From contig NZ_CP031230.1 in assembly GCF_003351785.1 (NCBI RefSeq), forward strand, positions 2,712,501 through 2,776,500: DNA of 64,000 bases, in the 5' to 3' direction. Every line of letters starts with the position of its first letter. Positions within the stretch are counted from its first letter, which is position 1. This DNA comes from Sporosarcina sp. PTS2304. Its GTDB lineage: Bacteria; Bacillota; Bacilli; Bacillales_A; Planococcaceae. Below are positions 17,763 through 26,216 of the stretch, piece by piece. Position numbers and translations under genes: made by a program. The notes under the pieces were generated by a model, which saw only the letters and a program-made list of their open reading frames with translations, was not told the DNA's origin and made no database searches.

Positions 17763-17783
17763 TTGTCGTTATATAGTCGTTAA
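17763..17783. promoter_or_regulatory. Tandem operator-like repeat, copy 2
   Basis: GTCGTTATATAGTCGTTAA matches the repeat at 14943-14963 in all but two positions and sits in the same orientation relative to the regulated minus-strand gene, 39 bases from its start. It overlaps the expected -35 region, with TAGAAT as possible -10. Confidence 0.6.
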
Positions 17784-17825
17784 ACTCATAGTAAGCGTTT
17801 TCTTGTCTATTTGTCAACGCAAAAT

Positions 17826-17841
17826 TTGTAAGCGGTTTCTA
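17826..17841. promoter_or_regulatory. cre-like site (CcpA) upstream of the NhaC gene
   Basis: TTGTAAGCGGTTTCTA fits the Bacillus consensus WTGNAANCGNWNNCWW at every position. A second version with one mismatch lies at 17789-17804. Catabolite control is plausible but inferred from the motif alone. Confidence 0.4.
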
Positions 17842-17916
17842 GTTATTTACGTGTTGGAATGTGAATCGAGTTTGTTTTGGATACTGAAATTAGTGAGGCG
17901 GACTTGAAGAGTCATT

Positions 17917-19040
17917 CGGCTTGCGCTTCCAGACGATACGCTTTCCGGAGGGGACGCGGTGGACCTCGCAAAAGTACGCTGCGAGTTACACCTGTCGTCC
18001 TTGATCCTCCCGGAGTCGATCGTCTTCCAGCTTCAGCCGAAACTTAGTGTGTGCAAGACAGGTTGATCACTCTTTGTAGGTAGTGAAAAATACGTGGGCT
18101 TGTCTGCTACTTCATGTTCGTTTATTAGATGGAGTGAAGCTGACTTGAAGAGTCCTGCGGCTTGCGCTTCCAGACGATACGCTTTCCGGAGGGGACGCGG
18201 TGGATCGTCAAGCACTGCGAGTTACACCTGTCGTCCTGATCCTCTCGGAGTCGATCGTCTGTAAGCTTCAGCCGAAACTTAGCGTGTGCAAGACAGGTCG
18301 ATCATTCTTTGTATGTGGTGAAAGACCAACTAAATAGACTTGTCTGATACAATGCGACCGTTTTGAAGTTGAAAAGCGGTGAAGTGTTGCTAGCTACTAT
18401 GACTGTTTCGACGAACTGAGTGAAAAAAGCAATGACTCTATATGTATTCAATCAGGCAATCCAAAGCTTCACCCACACTGTTCAGGAAGTAGAGCTTACC
18501 ATACTCTACTTCTGGACGAACACAAACTGACTTCCCGACACAAACTCAAGGATTCTCCCGGAAGAACTGGCGAGTCCGCCGCGCACCCTCAGGAAAGCGT
18601 CCGGTTCTGCTGGGAGAATCCTAGCACGTACACTACTTTTCTGCACTGCAAAGGAGAAGTCACTTACCTCACTCCAACTTCTGGACGAACACAAACTGAC
18701 TTCCCGACACAAACTCAAGGATTCTCCCGGAAGAACCGGCGACTCCTGGAGGATCAGGACGACAGGCGTAATCGCCAATGCACTTCTGGCGAGTCCGCCG
18801 CGTCCCCTCAGGAAAGCGTCCGGTTCTGTAGAGAGAATCCTCACACGATGCACTATTTTATTTCATTGCACAGGAGGATTTACTTTTCCCACTCTAATTT
18901 CTGAACGAACACCAACTGACCTCCTGACACAAACTCAAGGATTCTCCTGGAGGATCAGGACGAAAGGCGTAATCGCCACGCACTTCTGGCGAGTCCGCCG
19001 CGTCCCCTCAGGAAAGCGTCCGGTTCTGCAGGGAGAATCC
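17917..19040. repeat. Composite GC-rich repeat, locus 2 (B-B-linker-A-A-A)
   Basis: It fills the 1.5-kb gap between the NhaC gene and the 19191 gene. B modules lie at 17917-18039 and 18158-18274 (period 241 bp; the second lacks about 11 bp). The conserved linker is 18275-18545. A modules lie at 18546-18621 (about 54 bp deleted), 18717-18840 and 18937-19040 (about 19 bp deleted). The whole is inverted relative to loci 1 and 3. The open frames inside it read the same peptide in every A copy, but without RBSs, so I do not treat them as genes. Confidence 0.9.
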
Positions 19041-19190
19041 TAGCACGTACACTATCTCTACAACTACTCATTAAAAAACACCTCCACATTGATTCCATAA
19101 GGTTCTATACCCTATTTTCAACGAAAGGTGTTTTTATTTGTCTCATTTTTTTAGGTCAGTTCCGACTCGTATAGAGTAGCTGACAGTTTT

Positions 19191-19907
19191 TCATGGCAAC
19201 ACTTCAATGGTATAATTTTCAAACTCATCTGTCGATTGGGGCAAATCAAGTTCGATCGATTCAGGCACCTTTAAATAGACAGTCATCATCCCTGAAACTG
19301 AACCCGAATTATAGCCATAACTAGGTTTGCCCGAAAGCTGGTTTACTATATTGGAGTCATGGTAAAACGTGTACGTAATATGATTGGGTGGTTGCATAGG
19401 AACGTACATAGAATGACTATCCCAAGCAGGCAACTCTATTTTTATTTTATGAGAGACATCATAAAATGTACCGTCCATCCCATCAAACTCTACCATCATT
19501 TCAGGACGAAATACCGTCTCTTCGATCACATTGTCCCGATCTGCCGTTCTTTCAATTAAAATAACAGCATCTTTCGGAAAGTTCGGGATAGTAAATTTCC
19601 CATCAATTTCATGCGTGCGCTGCGTTGCGATTAACCGATTTGGAATTGGTAAATCTTTCTCAATCGCTTCTCTGACATCAAAACCGTATAAATTCCCTTC
19701 TACAACTGTCAGCTGTTCAAACTCCATAGTCTTCGCCATTACTTCCGCTGCGATAAACACTATGAAAAGTAAAGCCAAATAGCTAACAAGCACTTTCTTA
19801 TGGACACTGTTGTTCATGCCCAAATTCCCAGCGCTTTTTACAACTAGTAAAATAGTTAAAATGGCTAGGAGTAGCAAAACAGTGCCTCCAACCGCAAAAA
19901 TCATCAT
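19191..19907 (-). CDS. Membrane-anchored protein of the YtrA-type ABC operon
   Basis: The product is about 238 residues with two N-terminal hydrophobic helices (about 3-25 and 40-60) and a long extracytoplasmic polar domain without cysteines. The ATG at 19907 overlaps the TGA of the permease gene and has GGAGGTGAGG upstream; the open frame extends eight more codons 5', but that part lies inside the permease gene. It is the last gene of the GntR-ATPase-permease operon. I do not recognise a family; an accessory or sensing role in the ABC system is inferred from position only. Confidence 0.65.
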   Translation of the reverse strand: MMIFAVGGTVLLLLAILTILLVVKSAGNLGMNNSVHKKVLVSYLALLFIVFIAAEVMAKTMEFEQLTVVEGNLYGFDVREAIEKDLPIPNRLIATQRTHEIDGKFTIPNFPKDAVILIERTADRDNVIEETVFRPEMMVEFDGMDGTFYDVSHKIKIELPAWDSHSMYVPMQPPNHITYTFYHDSNIVNQLSGKPSYGYNSGSVSGMMTVYLKVPESIELDLPQSTDEFENYTIEVLP

Positions 19908-20662
19908 GGATTCCTCACCTCCAAACGATTGGTGACCCAAAAGCTGCTTCCGAATAAAATCGCGACTGCCAGCAAAACTTTCAACGTAAATAGCAGGATG
20001 GACGTCTCCCCATAGAAAAAGTATAAAACGCCTTTACTACTATCTCCTGTAGAAAAAAATGTGGTCTGCGTAAAGGCAATCCATAGCAAGGCCAATAGCA
20101 GGATAAATGCTTTGTTCCACTGTACGAGCGAACCTACTGTATATGCTATCAACATGAACAGCAGGCTGTACGCACTCAATACGAAAACCTGTGATAAAAA
20201 GTCAAGCGGTGCAGACAATATCCCGTCCGCCTGCATGATTGTATTCACTTGCAACATCGCAATAATTTTCATCACCGAGCTGAGTAAAATAGTCGTCACA
20301 CCGCCAAAAAGAGCAGCAGCACAAAAGAAATAAAAGTTAGCTAATTGGAATGTCAAACGATTCGCAACAAACGTAAATGATTCATTTCGCTGTGCAGCGG
20401 ATGTTAAGTAAAAGCCTATAATAATCGACCAAAACAACATCAATCCTACTTGTCCATCGTTCGAAATGGTATTGAAGTCAAATGACAATGGATTTTGACC
20501 GTCCAAATAAGAGGATGTGGAAGTCGAGGCGCCACTTAAGAAAACCGTGCTTATAATCTGCAATGCAATGAGTACTGTAAATATGGCGATATTACCGTTT
20601 AATTTTAATAAAAATTGACGCATTGCTATTTCATTTGCGCTCCATTGCGTTGAAAACATCAT
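19904..20662 (-). CDS. ABC transporter permease subunit
   Basis: The 252-residue protein has about six hydrophobic helices and no other domain, typical of ABC-2-type permeases paired with YtrB-like ATPases. The ATG at 20662 has GGGGGAG upstream and overlaps the ATPase gene by 32 bases, showing tight coupling. The likely role is export or signalling at the cytoplasmic membrane; the substrate is unknown, although related ytr systems respond to cell-wall-active agents. Confidence 0.75.
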   Translation of the reverse strand: MMFSTQWSANEIAMRQFLLKLNGNIAIFTVLIALQIISTVFLSGASTSTSSYLDGQNPLSFDFNTISNDGQVGLMLFWSIIIGFYLTSAAQRNESFTFVANRLTFQLANFYFFCAAALFGGVTTILLSSVMKIIAMLQVNTIMQADGILSAPLDFLSQVFVLSAYSLLFMLIAYTVGSLVQWNKAFILLLALLWIAFTQTTFFSTGDSSKGVLYFFYGETSILLFTLKVLLAVAILFGSSFWVTNRLEVRNP

Positions 20663-21539
20663 CGACTCCCCCTTTCGTCTGTCCCGTCATCGCCAAATAT
20701 GCGTCGCTCGCGCTGACTGCTGAAACGTTGATGCCTGCTCGTTTCAAGTCACTCAGCTCCTGTTCAGTGTATTCATTGTCTACTATCCATTCTGTGACAG
20801 GACCTTCCATAGAACGATGAACGACAGCGTACCGAGTGGCGTGAGCTTCCAGTATGCTGGATCTTCCTTGCAAAGATAAAAACTTCTCTTGTAACTCTAT
20901 AATTGGACCGTGGAATCCCACTGTCTTACCGTCGATCAATAAAATATCTTCCAATAAATCTTCCATTTCCTCGATATGGTGACTTGATAATACAATCGTG
21001 CGCGGGTGTGTAATATAATCTTTTAGCAGTGCTCGGTAAAAGTCTTTACGTGTAGCAGAATCCATTCCTGTAATCGGTTCGTCAAACATTGTTAATGAGC
21101 AACGTGCGGCAATTCCAACGACTGCGTTGAATGTACTCTGTTTTCCTTTAGATAGAACGCGGTGCTTTACTGTTAAGGGAAGGCCAAAATACTCGAGTAA
21201 GCGTGTAGCTAGTTCATTGTCCCAATTCTCATAAAATCGATCACATTCTACTAAAATATTTCCTAGTGTTAACGCATCAGGAAAACCCATTCGATCATCG
21301 ACAAAAATCATATTGGCAGACACAGCCAAACTATTGAAAGGCCGCTCACCGAACACACGCAACTCTCCACTCGATTCTTTCGTAAAACCAGCCACCATCT
21401 TCATGAGTGTGGTCTTGCCTGCTCCATTTCTTCCAATCAAACCAGTGATCACATTCTCACGGATCGTTAGTGTTACTTGGTCAAGCACTTTGAATGATTT
21501 ATACTTTTTTGTGACATCACGTAGCGTAATGACCTCCAT
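20631..21539 (-). CDS. ABC transporter ATP-binding protein, YtrB-like
   Basis: The 302-residue ATPase has Walker A GRNGAGKT (about residues 36-43), a divergent signature LSKGKQ instead of LSGGQ, Walker B LTMFDEP with the D-loop GMD, and a switch histidine in LSSHHIEEME. A C-terminal regulatory extension of about 80 residues follows, as in YtrB-type subunits. It begins at the TAATG overlap with the GntR gene. Together with the permease it forms the operon's transporter. Confidence 0.88.
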   Translation of the reverse strand: MEVITLRDVTKKYKSFKVLDQVTLTIRENVITGLIGRNGAGKTTLMKMVAGFTKESSGELRVFGERPFNSLAVSANMIFVDDRMGFPDALTLGNILVECDRFYENWDNELATRLLEYFGLPLTVKHRVLSKGKQSTFNAVVGIAARCSLTMFDEPITGMDSATRKDFYRALLKDYITHPRTIVLSSHHIEEMEDLLEDILLIDGKTVGFHGPIIELQEKFLSLQGRSSILEAHATRYAVVHRSMEGPVTEWIVDNEYTEQELSDLKRAGINVSAVSASDAYLAMTGQTKGGVDDVFNAMERK

Positions 21540-21919
21540 TATGCTCCCCCCTTTCCTTCTGATTGTATTAGCTGAAATAATTGTTGTTCTTCTATGCCAA
21601 GCAAGTGCGCTTCATCAAGCAACTCCCGGATTATGCGACGAAGTGTTAGTCCTCTACGTTTTTCCAGTAACTTTTCCCGCGCATCCGGAGATACAAATGT
21701 TCCCAATCCACGTTTCTTATAAATAAGTTCCGCATCCAACAAAATCGTCAACCCCTTTCCAGCAGTTGCCGGATTAATAGTAAAAAGTTCTGCCAACTGA
21801 TATTGCGAGTAAACCTTGTCATCGGCTTTCAACGTTCCATCAATAATCTCTTTCTCCAGCCATTCAGCAATCTGTAAATAAATTGGTTTTTCTCCATCCA
21901 TCGCAAGCAAGAACTTCAC
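21539..21919 (-). CDS. GntR-family repressor, YtrA subfamily
   Basis: The 126-residue protein is an N-terminal winged helix (EKPIYLQIAEWLEKEIIDGT, then the recognition region INPATAGKGLTIL) with the short C-terminal dimerisation helices typical of YtrA proteins. The GTG at 21919 follows AAAGGCG; a TTG at 21910 (after GGTGA) is also possible. It heads an ABC transporter operon as YtrA does in B. subtilis, and a perfect palindrome lies 14 bases upstream as its likely autoregulatory operator. Confidence 0.88.
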   Translation of the reverse strand: MKFLLAMDGEKPIYLQIAEWLEKEIIDGTLKADDKVYSQYQLAELFTINPATAGKGLTILLDAELIYKKRGLGTFVSPDAREKLLEKRRGLTLRRIIRELLDEAHLLGIEEQQLFQLIQSEGKGGA

Positions 21920-21932
21920 CGCCTTTTAGTCA

Positions 21933-21962
21933 TATAGTACATTACTGTTGTAATGTACTATA
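21933..21962. promoter_or_regulatory. Perfect palindrome, probable YtrA-type operator
   Basis: The arms TATAGTACATTAC (21933-21945) and 21950-21962 are exact reverse complements around TGTT. It sits immediately upstream of the GntR gene, where a dimeric repressor would block the promoter. Confidence 0.75.
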
Positions 21963-22097
21963 CGTGTTTACTTTTCTTTTTGCAACCAATCGTGTTTAAC
22001 GTTGGATAGCAATGGACTATTCTATGTACGTAGTTTGTTACTAAAAATGCAAATAACTAACGATACGAACTGTAAAGAGTTTTCTGATTTTCATGAG

Positions 22098-22148
22098 AAA
22101 AAGACCATCACAGAAAGTCAGTTGCTACTGACTTTCTGGACAGTCCTT
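22098..22148. terminator. Dispersed-family terminator hairpin, copy 1
   Basis: The stem ACAGAAAGTCAGT/ACTGACTTTCTG is followed by a T-containing tail downstream of the MFS gene. The related copies at 32342, 34791 and 43581 share the core GGAAARTCAG...CTGAYTTTCYGG. Confidence 0.7.
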
Positions 22149-22162
22149 TGAAAAACTCACGA

Positions 22163-23785
22163 TTAATGTAAAGGTTCTCCTTCTTTTTCCGAAACTTTCG
22201 GTTTTGTATCCATTGCGGAAACTAATGGAATCGCACGCAAGAAGAATGCGACAATTACCGCTACGACCATAATACAAGCTCCAACAAAGAACGTGGTTGT
22301 GAGTGCGTCACTGAATACGTCTTTGACAGCCGCAATCATGTCTGCTGCAGCGCTTTGTAATTCCACAGGGAGACCAGCCTGAATGTTATCAAGTGCTGGT
22401 TGATCCAATAACAGTTCAGGATCTGCAAGTGCCGTAAGTTGTTTAGCTTGTTCAGGCGGCAATTGAGAAATAGCCCCCATCTCGTTTCCTGTAAACAATG
22501 CTTTCATTTTGGTCGCCATTTGCGAACTCATGACCGCCCCTAAAATTCCAATTCCCATCGTATTTCCAAGTGACCGGAATAATTGAGAAGATGCAGATGC
22601 CACTCCTAATTGACGGAGACTGACTGCATTTTGCACAGTTAGGGAGAAAACAGGCATACTCGCACCCAATCCGATACCGATAATACATAAGTAAATGATC
22701 ATCAGATAAATAGGAGTGCTAATTGAAATCGTGGATAATAAGAAGATTCCAATCGCAGTAATACTTAAACCTGCAATTGCTAAGCCTTTATATTTCCCCA
22801 CCTTGGTCATATACCCTCCAGCAAATGTAGTTGCAAATACCATGACAATCGACATCGGCATCATAATAAAACCGGAACCACTTGGCGAGATTCCTTTCGC
22901 ACCTTGAATAAAAAATGGAGCGTAGATCATCACACCCATCATTCCCATACCTAGTAAGAAACCTGCGAGATTCGAAATCGTTACGATATCATTTTTAAAT
23001 AATGACAATGGGAGAACAGGAGTCTTTACTTTTGTTTCCGTAATAATAAATGCCACTAAACTGACGACAGTCAAACCGAATAAACCGATGATTTCCCAAG
23101 AAGACCATGCGAATTTCCCTGCTCCCTCACCTGCTAAACTAAACGCAAGTAATAAAGCAACAATGGTCACTGTTAGGAAAAACGAACCGAAATAGTCAAT
23201 TGACTCTCCTTCACGTCGTGGCACTTTTGGAAATAATTTAAATATCATCGCAAACGCAATCACGCCGAGTGGGAGGAACACCCAAAACACCCAATGCCAA
23301 TCGAGATGATCCACGATATATCCACCCATTAATGGACCGAGAACACTAGAGATCCCGAAGATTCCGCTCATCAATCCTGTCCACTTTGCGCGTTCACGCG
23401 GCAGATACAAATCTCCGACTGCCGTAAACGCTGTCGACATGATCATTCCGGCGCCAATACCTGTAATTCCGCGGTAAATAATTAATTGAAAAATATCTGT
23501 GGACAGACCAGATAAAAATGCTCCAATTACAAAAATTCCAATACCACCTAATAAAAATGGTTTTCGTCCATAAATATCGGAAAGTTTTCCTACCAAAATT
23601 GTTGCTACGGCCATCGTTAGTAAGTAAATCGTAATAACCCATGTGTAATAATCTAAGCCGCCAAGTGTCGCAATAATTCTTGGCATCGCCACCCCGATAA
23701 TTGTTTGATTGATCGCTGAGAAAAACATGGCAGTCATAATAGCGATCATAATGGTTACTTTTTGTTTGTCATTTAAATGGTTCAT
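22163..23785 (-). CDS. MFS multidrug efflux transporter, DHA2 (14-helix) type
   Basis: The 540-residue protein has about 14 hydrophobic helices, the motif GKLSDIYGRKPFLLGG between helices 2 and 3, and the antiporter motif C (GISSVLGPLMGG) in helix 5, both typical of the EmrB/QacA drug:H+ antiporters. Its ATG overlaps the stop of the MarR gene (ATGA), so the pair forms an operon in which the regulator probably senses a toxic compound and the pump exports it. Confidence 0.92.
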   Translation of the reverse strand: MNHLNDKQKVTIMIAIMTAMFFSAINQTIIGVAMPRIIATLGGLDYYTWVITIYLLTMAVATILVGKLSDIYGRKPFLLGGIGIFVIGAFLSGLSTDIFQLIIYRGITGIGAGMIMSTAFTAVGDLYLPRERAKWTGLMSGIFGISSVLGPLMGGYIVDHLDWHWVFWVFLPLGVIAFAMIFKLFPKVPRREGESIDYFGSFFLTVTIVALLLAFSLAGEGAGKFAWSSWEIIGLFGLTVVSLVAFIITETKVKTPVLPLSLFKNDIVTISNLAGFLLGMGMMGVMIYAPFFIQGAKGISPSGSGFIMMPMSIVMVFATTFAGGYMTKVGKYKGLAIAGLSITAIGIFLLSTISISTPIYLMIIYLCIIGIGLGASMPVFSLTVQNAVSLRQLGVASASSQLFRSLGNTMGIGILGAVMSSQMATKMKALFTGNEMGAISQLPPEQAKQLTALADPELLLDQPALDNIQAGLPVELQSAAADMIAAVKDVFSDALTTTFFVGACIMVVAVIVAFFLRAIPLVSAMDTKPKVSEKEGEPLH

Positions 23786-24234
23786 ACATCGCTATCCTTT
23801 CTCCCTGTAGTCAATACATCTGTCGCCTGCTCAAAGATCTGAATACATCGTTGCAAATCTTCTTCAGACATATGCGCAAACACACTCTTCATCTTTTTGC
23901 GGCCTTTCATTCTCAATTCCTGCATCGTGTCGCACCCCTTCTCTGTGATGTCGAGATACACTACACGACGGTCTTTTTCATCTCGTGTTCTACTTACATA
24001 CCCATGTTCGATCAACTTATCTGAAGCGCTCGTAACTGCCCCCGCTGTAAGTTGAAGTGCTTCTGCTAATTCTGACATACGTAGTCTGCCACGACGTTCC
24101 AGCATAAAAACTAAATGAGATTGCGAACCCGGAAAGTGTTCATCAAAGATCTCTCTCCACACCTTTCCCATACTTCGTGTCACTTGCCAGAACAATTCTT
24201 CAAAATGGGAAAACAGTTCTTTTTCTTCTTTCAC
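23782..24234 (-). CDS. MarR-family transcriptional regulator
   Basis: The 150-residue protein shows the MarR winged helix: MSELAEALQLTAGAVTSASD as recognition region and the wing DEKDRRVVYLDITEKG with its conserved D-x-R-D-x-R-like turn. The GTG start follows GGAGG. It heads the operon with a DHA2 efflux pump. A CTTTAA-TCG-TTAAAG palindrome 37 bases upstream is a candidate operator. Confidence 0.92.
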   Translation of the reverse strand: MKEEKELFSHFEELFWQVTRSMGKVWREIFDEHFPGSQSHLVFMLERRGRLRMSELAEALQLTAGAVTSASDKLIEHGYVSRTRDEKDRRVVYLDITEKGCDTMQELRMKGRKKMKSVFAHMSEEDLQRCIQIFEQATDVLTTGRKDSDV

Positions 24235-24270
24235 CGGTCAACCTCCTATATCTATTTTAGACATCGAATA

Positions 24271-24285
24271 CTTTAATCGTTAAAG
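24271..24285. promoter_or_regulatory. Palindrome upstream of marR, candidate operator
   Basis: CTTTAATCGTTAAAG has 6-bp arms around a 3-bp centre in the promoter region of the MarR-MFS operon. Confidence 0.45.
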
Positions 24286-24399
24286 CATTTTCTAGTATAA
24301 AAGGTTACAGAAAGGTTGTCAATAAATTCATTCCGTTGTATAAAGCATTCTTTTTTATCACAACCTATCTATTTACAACGTGTGCGAGGAGTAAATAAA

Positions 24400-24732
24400 A
24401 TGAATACTGTAAAAGACTTTCCTGTTCAACAGAGCAGATTATTGTATGCCGGCTTCTTACTAGCCTGTTTATGTTTAGTTGATGCTGTTTTTACCGATTA
24501 CGGGCTGCGTTTTGGTCATATACAAGAAGCGAACCCCTTAATAGCTGTTTTGTACAATCAAAGCATTCTATTGTTTTATATTATTAAATTAGGACTACCG
24601 CTATTGCTTTTATATATTGTCACCATTAGTAATTCCGGCATTTGGTTACGACTTTCCATGACAACTGCTTTATTTCTTTATATTGTCGTACTGTTTGTTC
24701 ACGTCTTTTGGCTTGTAGTTGTGGCTATATAG
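24400..24732 (+). CDS. DUF5658-type small membrane protein
   Basis: The 110-residue protein has three hydrophobic helices. The first is followed by the DAVFTDYGLRFG...EANPLIAVL segment that characterises DUF5658 proteins (a conserved D-x-x-x-T followed by E-A-N-P). The ATG follows GAGGAG; the open frame extends 5' without a better start. Function is unknown. It lies 69 bases before the MOSC gene on the same strand and may be cotranscribed with it. Confidence 0.75.
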   Translation: MNTVKDFPVQQSRLLYAGFLLACLCLVDAVFTDYGLRFGHIQEANPLIAVLYNQSILLFYIIKLGLPLLLLYIVTISNSGIWLRLSMTTALFLYIVVLFVHVFWLVVVAI

Positions 24733-24801
24733 GAATGCATATTATATTCGGCTGCTGTATACTTGGTGTATCTAATTTACTCATTGAAAGAAGGGATTTC
24801 A

Positions 24802-25461
24802 TTGGAAGATACACCTACGATCCGAACGTTGTCTATTGGTTTGCCCCGTACATTACAGACTACCAAAGGGAAGGAATTTATTAGCGCCATAGCTAAGCAG
24901 TCTTCGTCCGGAGCCTTTCTCTCAGTTGACGGTTTTATAGGAGATGGAATTGCTGATACGAAGCATCATGGAGGTCCTGACCGAGCCGTTTGTATATATT
25001 CTCAAGAGCATTATCCACTATGGGAAAAGGAATTCGATTGTCTGTTGCCATCCGCTACTTTCGGAGAGAATCTGACTGTGGAAGGGATGCTTGAGCAAGA
25101 TGTATGTATCGGAGACGTGTTTCGTGTAGGTGAAGCGCTCATTCAAGTGACACAAGGGCGGGTTCCTTGTAGCACGATAAATCAACGAACGGGATTGCCC
25201 CGTCTGATGAAGCGAATGATTGAGACCGGTTTTACAGGGTTTTTATGCCGTGTGCTGGAGGAAGGTCATGTACACTCTGATTCTTCGATTTCTTTAGAAT
25301 CACGCGATCCACACAGAGTGACTATTCTCTATGCAAATGAAGTATATTTTCAGCGTCCGCGTGATATTGAAGGACACGAACAAATTATCGCAGTGGATGC
25401 GCTGGCAGATGTTTGGCGACAAGATATAAAGAAAAGATTGGAACGATTACAAACAACGTAA
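24802..25461 (+). CDS. MOSC-domain protein (YiiM-like)
   Basis: The protein is about 219 residues, starting from a TTG at 24802 that has AAGGGA six bases upstream; the frame is open for 13 codons 5' but has no RBS there. The MOSC core is clear: TKHHGGPDRAVCIYS near the start, TFGENLTVEG, and the conserved cysteine in QGRVPCSTIN. MOSC proteins use or transfer molybdenum-cofactor-bound sulfur and act on N-hydroxylated compounds in the YiiM group. No molybdenum cofactor genes are nearby. Confidence 0.88.
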   Translation: MEDTPTIRTLSIGLPRTLQTTKGKEFISAIAKQSSSGAFLSVDGFIGDGIADTKHHGGPDRAVCIYSQEHYPLWEKEFDCLLPSATFGENLTVEGMLEQDVCIGDVFRVGEALIQVTQGRVPCSTINQRTGLPRLMKRMIETGFTGFLCRVLEEGHVHSDSSISLESRDPHRVTILYANEVYFQRPRDIEGHEQIIAVDALADVWRQDIKKRLERLQTT

Positions 25462-25582
25462 ATACTCGGCCAAGAGGATCTGAATATAGGAGTACTCTAC
25501 TATCGTATGAAGGGTCTTTTACCTCCATGCGGTAGTTTTCTTTATTTCAAATTTAAGCTTGTTGATTATTCAGTGTGGTGAC

Positions 25583-26200
25583 GCAAAATGGTGTTCGTTC
25601 AGAAGTTGGAGTGGATAAATGAATTCTCCTGTACAGTGCAGAAAAATAGTATACGTGTGAGGATTCTCCCTACAGAACCGGACGCTTTCCTGAGGGGACG
25701 CGGCGGACTCGCCAGAAGTACGTTGGCGATTACGCCTGTCGTCCTGATCCTCCAGGAGTCGCCGGTTCTTCCGGGAGAATCCTTGACTTTGTGTCGGGAA
25801 GTCAGTTCGTGTTCGTCCAGAAATAGAGTGTGGTAAGTTCCGTTTCCTGAACAGTGTGGGTGGAGCTTTGGATTGCCTGACTAAATGCATATAGAGTAAT
25901 TTCTTTTTCCACTCAGTTTATCAAACAGTCATAGTAGCTAACAACACTTCGCTGCTTTTTAACTTCAAAAACGGTCGCATTGTATCATACAAGCCTATTT
26001 GGTTTTCACCATCTACAAAGAGTGATCAAACTGTCTTGCACACACTAAGTACGGCTGAAGCTGGAAGACGATCGACTCCGAGAGGATCAGGGCGACAGGT
26101 GTAACTCGCAGCGCTTGACGGTCCACCGCGTCCCCTCCGGAAAGCGTATCGTCTGGAAGCGCAAGCCGCATGACACTATAAGTCAGCGTCACTCCATCCA
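25583..26200. repeat. Composite GC-rich repeat, locus 3 (A - linker - B)
   Basis: The A module is 25660-25787, the conserved linker 25788-26051 and the B module 26052-26168, with shared flanking sequence on both sides. It lies between the 3' ends of two convergent genes, in the same orientation as locus 1. The linker differs from locus 1 by scattered substitutions only. Confidence 0.9.
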
Positions 26201-26216
26201 ATCGACATAGTCAAAC

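Noticed and set aside
18506..18853. Open frames inside the composite repeats (also at 8362-8571, 25588-25836, 52003-52200) that read the same peptide in each copy
   Set aside because: They have no ribosome binding site, differ in start and stop between copies, are broken by deletions and an insertion, and follow the palindromic DNA structure rather than codon constraint.
17917..19040. CRISPR array
   Set aside because: Repeats are 100-240 bp, similar throughout including between copies, and there are no short unique spacers or cas genes in the window.
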